A DNA stretch of 64,000 nucleotides from Zoroaster sp. YZ-2022 (Eukaryota; Echinodermata; Asteroidea; Forcipulatida; Zoroasteridae). The notes beneath the pieces are model-generated. The model did not search any database, had not been told where the DNA came from, and was given only the letters and a program-made list of their open reading frames with translations. This document shows, in pieces, positions 47,222-57,107 of the stretch. The position numbers and the translations under genes were made by a program. The DNA is taken from the NCBI GenBank assembly GCA_029582265.1, contig CM055830.1, positions 36,264,718 through 36,328,717 of the forward strand, in the 5' to 3' direction. Each line of letters starts with the position of its first letter. Position 1 is the first letter of the stretch.

Positions 47222-48440
47222 CTACAGTGAAAGTTTCATCACAATGTTTTTAAGAAACAACGGAAATGTTTGTTTGCTAAAAAAGTTGCAGGATGGAACC
47301 TTTTTGAAATTCAACATAACAATTCTAATTTCTCTAAGATGAAAACATTTTAGACAGATTAATTTTGTTGATGTTTTTCCTACAGTTTCCTTGCTCGTGA
47401 GACCTGCACTGGTTATGTACAATTTATGGGATATGTATGTGTGCAAACAATTCACCTCACTTAAATGCAGGCGATTACCAAGATTATATAAACAAAAATC
47501 ATCATGTAAAATTATTCAGTCGGAAGTGCTTTCATATTAGACAATACTGGAAAAATTTTAATAAAATATTCTTGAACATTTTGTCGAACATTTCCCGCTT
47601 CCCAATTTCAGAAGTGTCAACCCAAAAATTGAGATGAAATATTAAATTTTAATTAAATATCGTCTAACATTTTGTCAACCCAAAAATTAGCTGAAATATT
47701 AATATCATTCTACACATATTTCATGATTGATCTTGTGTACCGAATGCATTATAAAGTGACGAAATCTCCACACATACAACAAACTAATCATTTTGTAAAA
47801 ATGTTTGGTGAACTTGCAAATAATTATTGCAAACTCAACATGAGTGAACTATATGCAATAAAAGCACTAATACGGCAACGATTTTGCGGAAGAGACGTGC
47901 TAAAATGCAATAAGAAATTGGTCTTAATGGGGTCCGTCAATTAAACGTGTGTAGCCTAATTACTTGACATGAAGCGTTGGCCATAGACGCTATATATTGC
48001 ATTAACAAATTATCTCATACAGTACACTTGGTCACACGATACAAAATACATTAATATTATATTATAATGTACACTTTTTAATGAGTTGTGATTTACTGAA
48101 CTAAATTATCCATCCTTTACAATGTCGCATTATGTACGTCCTAGTGATACCCAGACTGCAGCTTCCATTCAGGTTTGGCATCGTAACATTGGGCGTGAAC
48201 CCTGACTCCCTAACATGCATTTTGGCTGCGAATTTCGATTTTTCGAATAGCAAATAACTAATTAAATACTGAACACTTTTTAGTTAAAATTAATATCAAG
48301 GAACTTTGTACCATCTTCAATGGAACAATGCGCTTCGTGTTTTTGTTTCCGCAAATGATAAGCATGTCAATGCAATTGATAATAATCTTATATATCATTT
48401 AAACAAATAATATTTTTCAACCCCTGCCTTTATTTTCCAG
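47222..48440. other. Intron 1, right part; intron module copy
   Basis: Blocks such as 'gagtgaactatatgcaataa' (47843), ggaagagacgtgctaaaa (47889) and tagcctaattacttgacatg (47953) recur at 49920-50060 and in weaker form at 52205-52320. This DNA is part of a duplicated module that carries an EGF exon. It ends with the splice acceptor ttattttccag at 48440. Confidence 0.55.
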
Positions 48441-48533
48441 AGTGTACGCTGTCCTGTGAGCATGGTCAGCTCAATGATCAGACATGTCAGTGTGAATGTG
48501 ACGAAGCCTGGATTGGCAATTTATGCTCAATAG
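48441..48533 (+). CDS. EGF-like exon 1 of the EGF/fibrinogen-domain gene
   Basis: A 93-base exon between acceptor ttattttccag and donor GTACGT, with phase 1 at both ends. It encodes CTLSCEHGQLNDQTCQCECD followed by EAWIGNLCSI, six cysteines in the C-x3-C-x8-C-x-C-x-C-x8-C order of a compact EGF-like unit of the tenascin type. It can join in frame to the signal-peptide exon at 8800 (first codon completed as GAG, Glu). Symmetrical phase-1 exons of this kind are easily duplicated, and three related ones follow. Confidence 0.75.
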   Translation, partial: SVRCPVSMVSSMIRHVSVNVTKPGLAIYAQ

Positions 48534-48747
48534 GTACGTACAAACTATGGGATGTGCATTGCAAAAACTGACGTGTTCAAAACTATATGGTGTTCATGTT
48601 GGGCAGTTCGCTCAATATGAACACCATGGAAGAATAAAGTTGACATCACTGGTGTTATTTGAATAAGGGACATTTAAATTATATCACATTTACATTTCAC
48701 ATTAAAGTCAAAGTACACAAATTGCTTTACATAATTACCAAATTATT
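48534..48747. other. Intron with module sequence
   Basis: It starts gtacgtacaaact and contains 'cagttcgctcaatatgaaca', shared with the introns after the exons at 51234 and 51487. The target duplication taccaaattatt lies at 48736-48747. Confidence 0.6.
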
Positions 48748-48969
48748 TATATCGTTTCGGTTTGCGGTAACACCATGTGTTTATCTCAACTAACGTGAAG
48801 CTGAGATACAGGTTCTGAAAAGAACCGTATCGCACAACTCGTATCTCAACCTTCGTTAAGTGAGAAAGGTTCAAGGGAGAACCAATTTCGGGCAACTCGT
48901 TTTCTCTACTGTCGCTAAGTGAGAAATATGGTTCAGGGAGAACCACGGCCGCAGAGGGGAATGTGACAA

Positions 48970-49387
48970 ATCTGCGATCATCAAACACTCCACCGATTTG
49001 GACCATATAATTGACTGGCAGAATGCAAAGATCATAGCCCCGGAAAAGCACTGGTACACCCGTCGTATCAGAGAGGCTATTGAGATTCATAAACATGACA
49101 CTGTCCCCCAGGACATCGGCTATTTCATCAGCAACATTTGGCATTCAATCCTACCATCCACCAACACCCACACCCCACTGTCAACTGATACGCCTCAGCG
49201 AGCAGGCAACTCACACACAGCAGGCGGAAACACACACAACAAGAACAATGCCACGGTGGCAACCAATCACAACACATCACACAACAGTAGCACCAATCGG
49301 AACACTTCCCATTCTACACATAATCCCAGCAAATACTACTTAAGGAGTTGCATCGGCAAACCTCTTCATTCTCCTGAAGAAGATTAG
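48970..49387 (+). pseudogene. C-terminal remnant of Penelope-like protein
   Basis: The frame at 48998-49387 begins MDHIIDWQNAKIIAPEKHWY and continues with TRRIREAIEIHKHDTVPQDI and GYFISNIWHSIL. This is the stretch that follows the GIY-YIG endonuclease in Penelope-like proteins (H..DW..AKI...E..W..R...EAI.I). A low-complexity Thr/Asn/His/Ser-rich tail ends at 49387. The reverse transcriptase and the GIY-YIG core are missing. Confidence 0.6.
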
Positions 49388-49412
49388 AGCAGGCTAATCG
49401 AAACGTTGAGAA
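49373..49412 (+). ncRNA. Hammerhead-like core in Penelope-like element
   Basis: CTGAAGAAGATTAGAGCAGG is followed by CTAATCGAAAC: a CTGANGA box, a 6-bp stem (GATTAG/CTAATC) with a 6-base loop, then GAAAC, in the order of a hammerhead ribozyme's stem II side. One extra A precedes the stem, and stems I and III and the cleavage site were not found. Hammerhead ribozymes are known in Penelope-like elements, so this is a candidate remnant only. Confidence 0.25.
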
Positions 49413-50129
49413 TAACCCGTGAAGTCCCTATGGTTCTCCCTGAACCATATTAACCCGTGAAGTCCCCGTGGTTCTCCCTGAACCATATTTCTCACTTAGC
49501 GACAGTAGAGAAAACGAGTTGCCCGAAATTGGTTCTCCCTTGAACCTTTCTCACTTAACGAAGGTTGAGATACGAGTTGTGCGATACGGTTCTTTTCAGA
49601 ACCTGTATCTCAGCTTCACGTTAGTTGAGATAAACACATGGTGTTACCGCAAACCGAAACGATATCGATATTCCACCATGCAAAGCCTCAAAACTTATAC
49701 CAAATTATTGTCTAACAATCACCCTGACAAATTATTCCTAATTTTAAAATCTATCAATCAAATTATTTGAAACAATAGTTGATTTCTGCACACATTTCAT
49801 GATCCTCATAAAGAATATTGATTGCATAATAATATAAAGAAATCTCTGGAAAAATATTTAACTAATTATGTTGTAAAAATGTTTGGTGAACTTCCAAATA
49901 ATTATTGCAAACTCACCTTGAGTGAACTATACGGAAAATACTAATATTTTGAATGTGGTAACGCTTTTGCGGAAAAGACGTGCCCAAAATACAAATAAAT
50001 TACAATGAGATATTGGTCTTTATGGTAAGAGGTACAGCCTAATACTTGACATGCAGGGTTGGCCATATACGCTACAAAATGCATTAATAGATTATCTCAT
50101 AATGTAAACTTTGTGATGAGACTGTGTGA

Positions 50130-50240
50130 TTTAAGTAAGACTAATTGCGGTGACACCATGTGGAATCTCAATTGAGTAGTAATTAGTTCTGAAAAGAACC
50201 GGAGGTACAACTCGACGTTTCGATCAGTGTGCTCTGACTG
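50130..50240 (-). mobile_element. Penelope-like terminal fragment
   Basis: 'agactaattgcggtgacacc' and 'ctcgacgtttcgatcagtgt' match 6310-6420. The stem-GAAAC layout is present on the minus strand but the CTGANGA box is lost. Confidence 0.5.
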
Positions 50241-50344
50241 TGTGATTTACCAAACTAAATGATCTCATCCATGCTTGTGATGAAATTGCATCCTGTCCTA
50301 GTGATCCCCGGACTGCCACTTCCCTAAACGGGTTAAACGTATGG

Positions 50345-50643
50345 GTTAAATGACTTATGACTAGCACCCGCCAATATAGGGCTAGATTGCTCAGCTGTTA
50401 GAGCAATGGTACGGTCATCCAGAGGCCAGCGCAGGTCAGTGTAGATGCCAGGATTTGAAAATAGGGCGTCCAAGTTTGTTATTATTTGAAAAACAGTGTC
50501 CAAGTGTTTAACTTCCAATACTTTTTGCATGTGTTTTACAAACAAAACAGGGTGTCCATTTAGCAAACAGGGTGTCCAAAAGACACCCAAAAGCTATTGC
50601 TGGCTCATACTATTGGCGTAGGTTCAAATCCTGCTGCAGTCAA
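50345..50643 (+). mobile_element. tRNA-like SINE interrupted by other sequence
   Basis: ggctagattgctcagctgttagagc at about 50379 resembles the A-box half of the 27731 element, and aggttcaaatcctgctgcag (50621) resembles the B-box half. About 150 bases between them (50450-50600), with tandem-like gtgtccaa phrases, look inserted. Confidence 0.45.
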
Positions 50644-50954
50644 ATTTCATTGTTTACATTTAACATGTTCTAGTTTTCATTATTGGTTTTCGTTTTGGCA
50701 TGTTATCATAAAGGATCCTATTCTTAAACCACAGTTATCGGCAAAGACATAAGTAGTTTCGATAACGACATCTAATTGTTTCATCGAACAATTATTTATG
50801 TCACTGAGCCTTTGGAAAATGGTAAACAGAAACACTAAAATGGAGGCACGCTGGACAGTGGTCATTTTTGAGACCCGAACTGAAATGGCAATGTACCAGA
50901 AAGTGACCTAATTACGTAATTAAGTACATCTTGACATTTATTCAGAGACATAAT

Positions 50955-51035
50955 ATTTCAATAATAATAATAACTATCACTTATACAGCGCCTTTTCCAA
51001 AGAGTATATTGCGCTCAGAATTGCATGAATCAATT
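50955..51035 (-). mobile_element. LINE/SINE 3' tail fragment
   Basis: aataataataataactatcacttatacagcgcc...gcgctcag resembles the complement of a CR1/L2-type 3' end with a TATTATT tail. Confidence 0.4.
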
Positions 51036-51233
51036 CAATGACAAATCTACAGCATTTTCTCTATGTAGCCAAATGGAGTATAAAGGACACAGCTTTTATA
51101 GTTCAATGTTTAAGGGAACAATGCACTTTGAGCTGAGATTATTTTTTAATGTTTCCGTAGATAATAAAGTTGTAAATACAATCGAATAGAATTTAATCAA
51201 TATTATAATGTACAACCCTGACTTTACTTCCAG

Positions 51234-51323
51234 AGTGTGCGCTGTCCTGTGTGAATGGTGAGCTCAATGATCAGAAATGTCAGTGTGATTGTTATGGCGG
51301 CTGGAGTGGTAATTTATGCTCAG
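51234..51323 (+). CDS. EGF-like exon 2
   Basis: A 90-base, phase 1-1 exon between tttacttccag and GTACGT. It encodes CALSCVNGELNDQKCQCDCY then GGWSGNLCSG, six cysteines. DNA identity with exons at 48441 and 51487 is high, including the first bases of the following introns, so these arose by recent tandem duplication. It would add one more EGF-like unit to the stalk of the secreted protein. Confidence 0.75.
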
Positions 51324-51486
51324 GTACGTACAAACTGTGAATATACACTGCAAAAACTGGGAGAGTTAAAACCACCCAAGTAGTGTAGGCAGTTCGCTCA
51401 ATATGAACACCGTGGAAGAATAACGTTGATATCACTAAAATGGAATGTCATGCTAATAATGTACCACACCCTGACTTTACTTCCAG
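51324..51486. other. Short intron (163 bp)
   Basis: gtacgtacaaact at the start, 'cgctcaatatgaacaccgtg' in the middle and the acceptor tgactttacttccag at the end. Confidence 0.7.
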
Positions 51487-51579
51487 AGTGTGAGCTATCC
51501 TGTGATAATAATGGTGTGCTCAATGGTCAGACATGTCAGTGTGAATGTCTTGGAGACTGGAGCGGCGATTTATGCGCAG
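51487..51579 (+). CDS. EGF-like exon 3
   Basis: A 93-base, phase 1-1 exon encoding CELSCDNNGVLNGQTCQCEC then LGDWSGDLCAG, again six cysteines. The donor is G|GTACGT. It lies only 163 bases behind exon 2, the tightest spacing in the gene, consistent with recent duplication of an exon plus its flanking intron ends. Confidence 0.75.
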
Positions 51580-51692
51580 GTACGTACAAACTTTACAGTA
51601 TGCATTGCACAAACTGGGAGAGACACCAGTTCGCTCAATATGAACACCACTGAATACCGTTAACATGCATCACTGGTGTTATTTGACCAAGG

Positions 51693-51930
51693 AACATTTA
51701 AAGGGACAATATCGTCACGATCAAAACGGACATTCCACAGGGCATGGAATCGGTGTCCTAGTTTAAGATGAAGACTGACTGAAAATTACTGGCTCATTTA
51801 TGCAGCAGCGACGATAATATGACCTTATCATATGAGGTATTATTTTCAGTCATTGAGTTAATCTAAAACTCGTACTCCGATTCCATGCCCTGTTGATCGT
51901 GACGATCCTCTTAAACTGTCACATTTACAT
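51693..51930. mobile_element. Palindromic MITE, second copy
   Basis: The left end 'tttaaagggacaatatcgtc' and right end 'gatcgtgacgatcctcttaa' are inverted copies. The sequence is the same family as 10141-10377, with 'cagggcatggaatcggtgtc' inside. Confidence 0.75.
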
Positions 51931-52330
51931 TTCACATTAAAACCAAAGAACACCAATTGTTTTCTATATTGTCTAAATGTTACCCTGACAAATTATTCCT
52001 CCTAAAGTGCTTTCATTTTTGAGAAAATTTCTAAAATCGCCACTGTGTCCAACAGTCATGCCAATCAAATGAGCTGAAACAATAAATATTTTTTCACACA
52101 TTTCATGATCCTCAATGTATGATTCTATGATAATCAAAATCATGAATTTATCATTTGATAAATCAAAATTTTATTTGGTGAACTTGCAAAGAATGTTCAC
52201 ATACTCACTCAGAGTAAACTGCACACACAAACAAATAAATATTTCAAATCAACAAATATTTGACGGAAAGACATGTTCAAAATAGATGTAATAGATGTAG
52301 CATAATACTTAACATGAGTAGGTCCTATAC

Positions 52331-52536
52331 ACTGATCTCTATACTAACTGGATAGGAGATTGCGCCGATTGGCTGAAGCTCGTTGTTTGCCATCTTTGTT
52401 CCCCAGAAGAATGAAGGCGCATGCGTGATGGCCGGACAGGTTTACTGCTACCTGACCTTTTGGGGGAACTAACATGGCGGCCGGTTGCTTCAACTTGTTA
52501 TAGGCCAATCAGTTTGTATAGAGAGTGTTCTATACT
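52331..52536. mobile_element. MITE with ctctatac inverted ends
   Basis: ctctatactaactgg (52337) and the complement of ccaatcagtttgtatagag (to 52524) are inverted ends. It interrupts a single copy of the sequence that forms the 73-bp minisatellite at 30.2 kb. Confidence 0.55.
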
Positions 52537-53091
52537 GATTATACACAATGTTCAATATCTAATGAAAATGGAGGCTTTCGAGATAGCTACATATGGTCAC
52601 TGATCAAAATAGAAAGGCATGGCCTGTTTCACTGAGTGACAAAAATGGTTACACATTCATAACAGAAGTAATACGAGTCTAAATTTCATCAAATTAAGTG
52701 ACTCGTATTGTCAAAGGAAAAATCACATCGTTTTCACAACATAATTCATGAAGGATAATGTTAAGGGATAAGGTACATCATTGAGAAATACGTTTTTAAG
52801 AAATAATAATTACATTTTTAAGAAGAAATTATTAATGTGTTTTTAATGGTAACTTTTTGAAAATCGACAGAATAATTCTAATTTCAGTATGATAGAAGCA
52901 ATCTGGACGGAATCTTTTCTCAGAATGATTGATGACTGTATCAACTTAACACCAAGTATGCTTTAGATAATAATTTGTTAAGTTGATAATCTGGTCATTA
53001 CCAATGTTGTACCTTCCCTTTAAGTCTCAATACAATATTGTCGAGCTTATTGTATAATGACTTATGGGGTATTATTTACTGTATTTTTCAG

Positions 53092-53178
53092 ATTGTGAAC
53101 TAGAATGCGACAGTACTCGTTTTCTCCACGGGTCTGATTGTGAGTGTACACTTTGCAGGAAAAATAAACAGTGTTCAG
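53092..53178 (+). CDS. EGF-like exon 4, diverged
   Basis: An 87-base, phase 1-1 exon between acceptor tgtatttttcag and donor G|GTAGGT. It encodes CELECDSTRFLHGSDCECTL then CRKNKQCSG, six cysteines but with a shorter, basic last loop and none of the W-x-G typical of the first three. It is an older member of the series. Confidence 0.65.
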
Positions 53179-53582
53179 GTAGGTCAAAACATGCTAATGG
53201 TTTTCACTATTTTTAAAACTTATTCTTTCTCGAATACTGTGTGGACGCGTCCCAATACGGTATGCATTACCCCGTATGACGACAATGAAAGATCGTGAAT
53301 TGCTTGTTAATTAAAAAGGACTGATAGCCGAGGAAGGAAAAATAAATAATTTAATTTTAAAAAAAACAATAAAATGTATTAAACATTGCATTGCTATCCT
53401 ACGAAAAAAAGTTACATGCAGTTTACCTCAACGAGAATGTGAGAACGAGTTTTATCCTTTGCAAAAACTGAGAGTCGGCAGAGAGTAATCCAAACTTGTA
53501 ACATAGGACTCTTTGAATAGTGCCCACTCATAATTGTCCATTGACAAACTGCACATTAAATATAACGTGAAGCTTTATTTGC

Positions 53583-53670
53583 AGTTAAACGGACAACATC
53601 GTCACGATCAAAGCAAACTTTCAACAGGGCATGGAATCGGTGTCCTAGATTAAGATGACCACAGAAATTT
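53583..53670. mobile_element. Partial MITE, third copy
   Basis: 'acatcgtcacgatcaaagca' and 'cagggcatggaatcggtgtc' match the left half of the copies at 10141 and 51693. The right half is absent. Confidence 0.6.
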
Positions 53671-53879
53671 GTTTTTGTCCGAGATGCGGTCACCTTCTGG
53701 CAAATAATTTCCTGTTTTGAGAAAAAAGTACTCTTTCCTAAATTTCGTATTAGAATGAATACGAACAATCTCAATGCATGTTCAATATTTTCTCGTTGAA
53801 GACAAAACGTAATAAGCTGAAACTTTCACTGATTGGTTGACTGATAGATATCTTGATTCAAAGAGAACAAGAATACTCA

Positions 53880-55110
53880 TAGAAGAATGTTCACAATATT
53901 ATTATCCAATGTTGAGCCTTCCTTTTAATTCGCATATTACTATTATTGTTGATCCCTTCCCCCTGCAGCGTCCTATATCTACCATGTATGAGTATTGTCA
54001 TATATGAATTGTTCTAATCCATACATTGAGACAAACACAAAGTGACAATCCCTATGAGGGTAAACAATAACAAAGATTGTCTGCAAATGTCATGTTATTG
54101 AAATGTCATATTATCGAAATACTTACCCTTAGGTTTCAATAGTTTGTCCAAATCCCCAGGTCTGACCTTGGGCGACGTGGGGGCAGATTTTATATCTGAC
54201 TGACATTAGGTCACCACAACTCGCCTCGGTATCCACATTAAATCGTTTAAATTAAATTTCAAATTCTGATTACCCCCAAATTGGTAAAAAATTTAATCAT
54301 TCTTTAACATAGAAATGGACAACTCATGAAATTACAAAAACGCAATTTAATAACTTAATTATACCCCAAGCCATTCGCATAACAAAATATGTGAAAAATC
54401 TATCACCGACCATTTAAAGCAGATATGATATACAGAAACAATTGTGTGGAATGACTCGAAGAAACTTGTCTCATGCCTGCAATAACTCAAGTGTGTCATG
54501 AACCTTCCCTTTAATGTATATCTTGAATCAAAGAGAGTAAGCATACTCATAAAAGCATTTTATCAATATTATCAAGGTTGAATGAATATTCCCGTTAATC
54601 CTTCCCATATCAATATTATTGTTGACTCTACCCCCACTGCACTGTCCTATATCTACCATGTATGGGTATTCTCAAATATGAATTGTTCTAATTCCTGCAA
54701 TGGGACATATACAAAGTGACAATTCCCATGCTGACAAACAATAACAGAGATTGGGCATCAATCATTTGTCCAAATCCTCAGGTCTGGCCTTGTGCGACGT
54801 GGGGATGGGATTTAATATCTAACTGACATTAGGGCACCAAAACCCAGTTCTGTATCCACATCAAAATCTTTTAAAGTAAATTTTTCGATTTTGTTTACCC
54901 CAAATTTGTTTACCCCAAAATTAAATCAGTCTTTAACATGAAAATGGACAACACATGAAATTACAAAAACGCAATTTAATACGTTAATTATACCCCAAGC
55001 ACTTAACATACATTTAAAAAAAGCTGTCACTGACCATTTATAGCAGAAATATAGTGTGGAATTACTCTAAGAAACTTGTTTCACGCCCGCAATAACTCAA
55101 GATACGTATA
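53880..55110. repeat. Local tandem duplication, period about 650 bp
   Basis: Blocks such as 'tcctatatctaccatgtatg' (53970 and 54645), 'acaaagtgacaatccctatg' (54038) versus acaaagtgacaattcccatg (54712), and 'acgcaatttaata' (54342 and 54970) occur in the same order twice with moderate divergence. Confidence 0.75.
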
Positions 55111-55907
55111 CGTTCGTCCTGGCCCTAATAGTATACAAATAATGAATGTTTATGAGTGCAATGGTGAGAATATTTTCATGAGTTGAATGGAACATCATTC
55201 CATCTTCCCAAGTAGATCTTTGTCATTTGATTTGAGATAAAACTATAAGAATAAACAAAATATACAAGATTGTATTCTGGCATCTGCTACTTTATTTTTC
55301 GGCTGATGACACACGGTTTACTCGAATGGTTGTGTCTTGTCAAAAGAGGGCGTTTTGTACTGCTGAGTACATAACACGCGATGTGGTCTAGCGTGCAATA
55401 GATCAAATGGGATGGAACAAAAATGCACGGTGAATGGAACCAAAATGCACGGTTGATGACGTAGGCCATGTATCCTCCAATCAAATGAAAATGATCTACT
55501 TGGGTGTTGTATAATCCACATTATTTCAGGACAATGGAAGAGTTTATTATTTTACCAAGGTAAACTTGGCCGAACTAGACTTTATTTGTTGTTGTTATTT
55601 TATCATTTTGATATGAATAAAAACAATTGTAAGTTTGTTTTGTGTCTTGAGTAGATTTTTTTATTTTAATTAAATTAAAACAAAATTGTTCCAAATTTTG
55701 CACGACGCGAGAAGGCGCTGACGTACACCTGGGCAGGGAACCTTACCCTGGCGGCATGGTCTGGTGCCCAGAGGCGGTACGGGTACCAGTCTAACCATGA
55801 GTGCGTGGAGTCGTCACATGTGCTGTACATAATATACAATCACTTCCAACTAGATTAACGAGAGAACACAGCAAGCAAAGGTTTTCATTGTTTGCTAGTA
55901 TACCCTT

Positions 55908-56111
55908 TTAACCCATTATTTATAGTTTGATGAAATTCTTGCGTCGGGTGATAAACAATTGATTTAATTTTGCCCTAAGCAGGAGGTCGTGGGTTCGAAT
56001 CCCGCCCGAGTCGCCTGTGAAGTTTTTCCCACAGACACTCAGAAAGCACTGATTATACAGTGCTATACACACGTCGGTGTAGGGCAAAATTAAATCAATT
56101 AACCCATTATT
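55908..56111. mobile_element. Hairpin element containing a tRNA B box
   Basis: A perfect 20-bp inverted repeat (aattgatttaattttgccct, 55957-55976 and 56081-56100) encloses gtcgtgggttcgaatcccgc (about 55986-56005), a perfect Pol III B box. A 13-bp direct repeat, ttaacccattatt, lies outside (55908-55920 and 56099-56111) and may be a target duplication. Confidence 0.5.
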
Positions 56112-56967
56112 GTTGGCCATTATTCATTGTTGCTACTAAAACAGTCATAAACTGCTAGCAACGTGTGTACGCATGACTTATGTAATAAACAAGTCATGCA
56201 CATGCAAGCACCGATCACCACCAGCTCGGCCACGCCGCTGCTTGGCCGGGCTGGTACCGTGCGCCGGTGGTACCGTGCAACGTAGCGCACGCCTCCATTG
56301 AATCGGAACATACCAACGGATAACTGCAGGGGTTATTTGTGACAGGGGTTATTTGTGCAGGGGTTATTTGTGACGGTATTTAGAACAAAAAAAGAGACTG
56401 TTAAAAAGAGACATTAAAACTTCGTGAAACACAATAAAGCATGACACCGAGTGCCACGTTAACACGGGCTAGTGCTAAAATCTCCCAGGTGTACGTCACA
56501 GATTTTATGTAAATAAGAAGGAATGGGAGAGCGCGGCGTCCCTCTAAAATTTTGAATTTAATTATTTTTAGTTGCACAAACGGACGCAGAAAAAAAATGG
56601 AAAACGGGAAAATATATTCTCCAATAGGCATACTTTATTGTTTACACTGTTAAAACGGTCTATTTCATAGACCCTTTAAAGTACTTTTTATTTCCTCAAG
56701 TAAATTAGACATTTTCCGATTACAAAGAAAAATGTAGAAAAAATGCCGAATAGATAAGGGAAAACGGCGGATAAATGTTTAACCACTTAGTCTTGTAGTA
56801 GGATTGTGGAAAGTAAAATCATAGAATGTTGCTGTATCGGGACCAATCATGGTGCGGTAATTACAATGTTTACAACATGTTTAATTCTCTTCACCATCTG
56901 AGTCCCTATATCCATTCATCAATAAATGCACTTACTAGTAATACATCTTATTATTATCTGTCATTAG

Positions 56968-57107
56968 ATTACAGATATGAAGACTGTCAGTCCTACCATG
57001 ATGCTGGTAACGACGTGGATGGTGTTTACACCATCTATCCTCAACCTGACGTGTATCCAGACGGCTTGAAGGTCTACTGTTATATGTCATCGTCCCGTGG
57101 CTATATC
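56968..57107 (+). CDS. Fibrinogen-related domain, exon 1
   Basis: The acceptor tctgtcattag gives an exon starting in phase 1, matching EGF exon 4. It encodes DYRYEDCQSYHDAGNDVDGV then YTIYPQPDVYPDGLKVYCYM and SSSRGYI, and ends in phase 0 before gtaagt. This is the beginning of a fibrinogen C-terminal-like (FReD) fold: the first disulphide cysteine, the (S/N)G...DGVY.IYP motif and the KVYC.M strand. A second possible acceptor (acag, 56974) breaks the frame and is less likely. Confidence 0.75.

Larger units (their letters stand above)
48748..49697 (+). mobile_element. Penelope-like element, short copy with long inverted repeats
   Basis: Arms of about 200 bases (about 48749-48955 and 49465-49666) are inverted copies, for example tttgcggtaacaccatgtgt at 48759 and its complement at 49640. 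A coding remnant lies between them. The insertion is flanked by a 12-bp direct repeat, taccaaattatt (48736-48747 and 49698-49709). Inverted terminal segments around a truncated body, and a C-terminal endonuclease-type remnant, are typical of Penelope-like elements. Confidence 0.65.
49710..51233. other. Intron between EGF exons 1 and 2
   Basis: It contains the intron module (49720-50060), a Penelope-like fragment (50130-50240), tRNA-like repeat pieces (50345-50440 and 50621-50643) and a LINE/SINE-type tail (50955-51030). No gene supported. Confidence 0.5.
51580..53091. other. Intron between EGF exons 3 and 4
   Basis: It contains module sequence (about 51620-51690 and 51990-52320), a MITE (51693-51930) and a second MITE (about 52331-52536). 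No additional exon recognised. Confidence 0.5.
53179..56967. other. Intron between EGF exon 4 and fibrinogen exon 1
   Basis: It contains a partial MITE (53583-53670), a local duplication (53880-54560 with 54530-55110) and a hairpin element with a tRNA B box (55908-56111). No further exon recognised. Confidence 0.45.

Noticed and set aside
49080..49343. Second frame (Thr/His-rich) in the Penelope-like body
   Set aside because: Shadow of the low-complexity tail of the frame at 48998-49387.
56826..56967. N-terminal extension of the fibrinogen exon's open frame
   Set aside because: The upstream part is intron-like; the acceptor at 56967 gives the right phase and the domain begins just after it.
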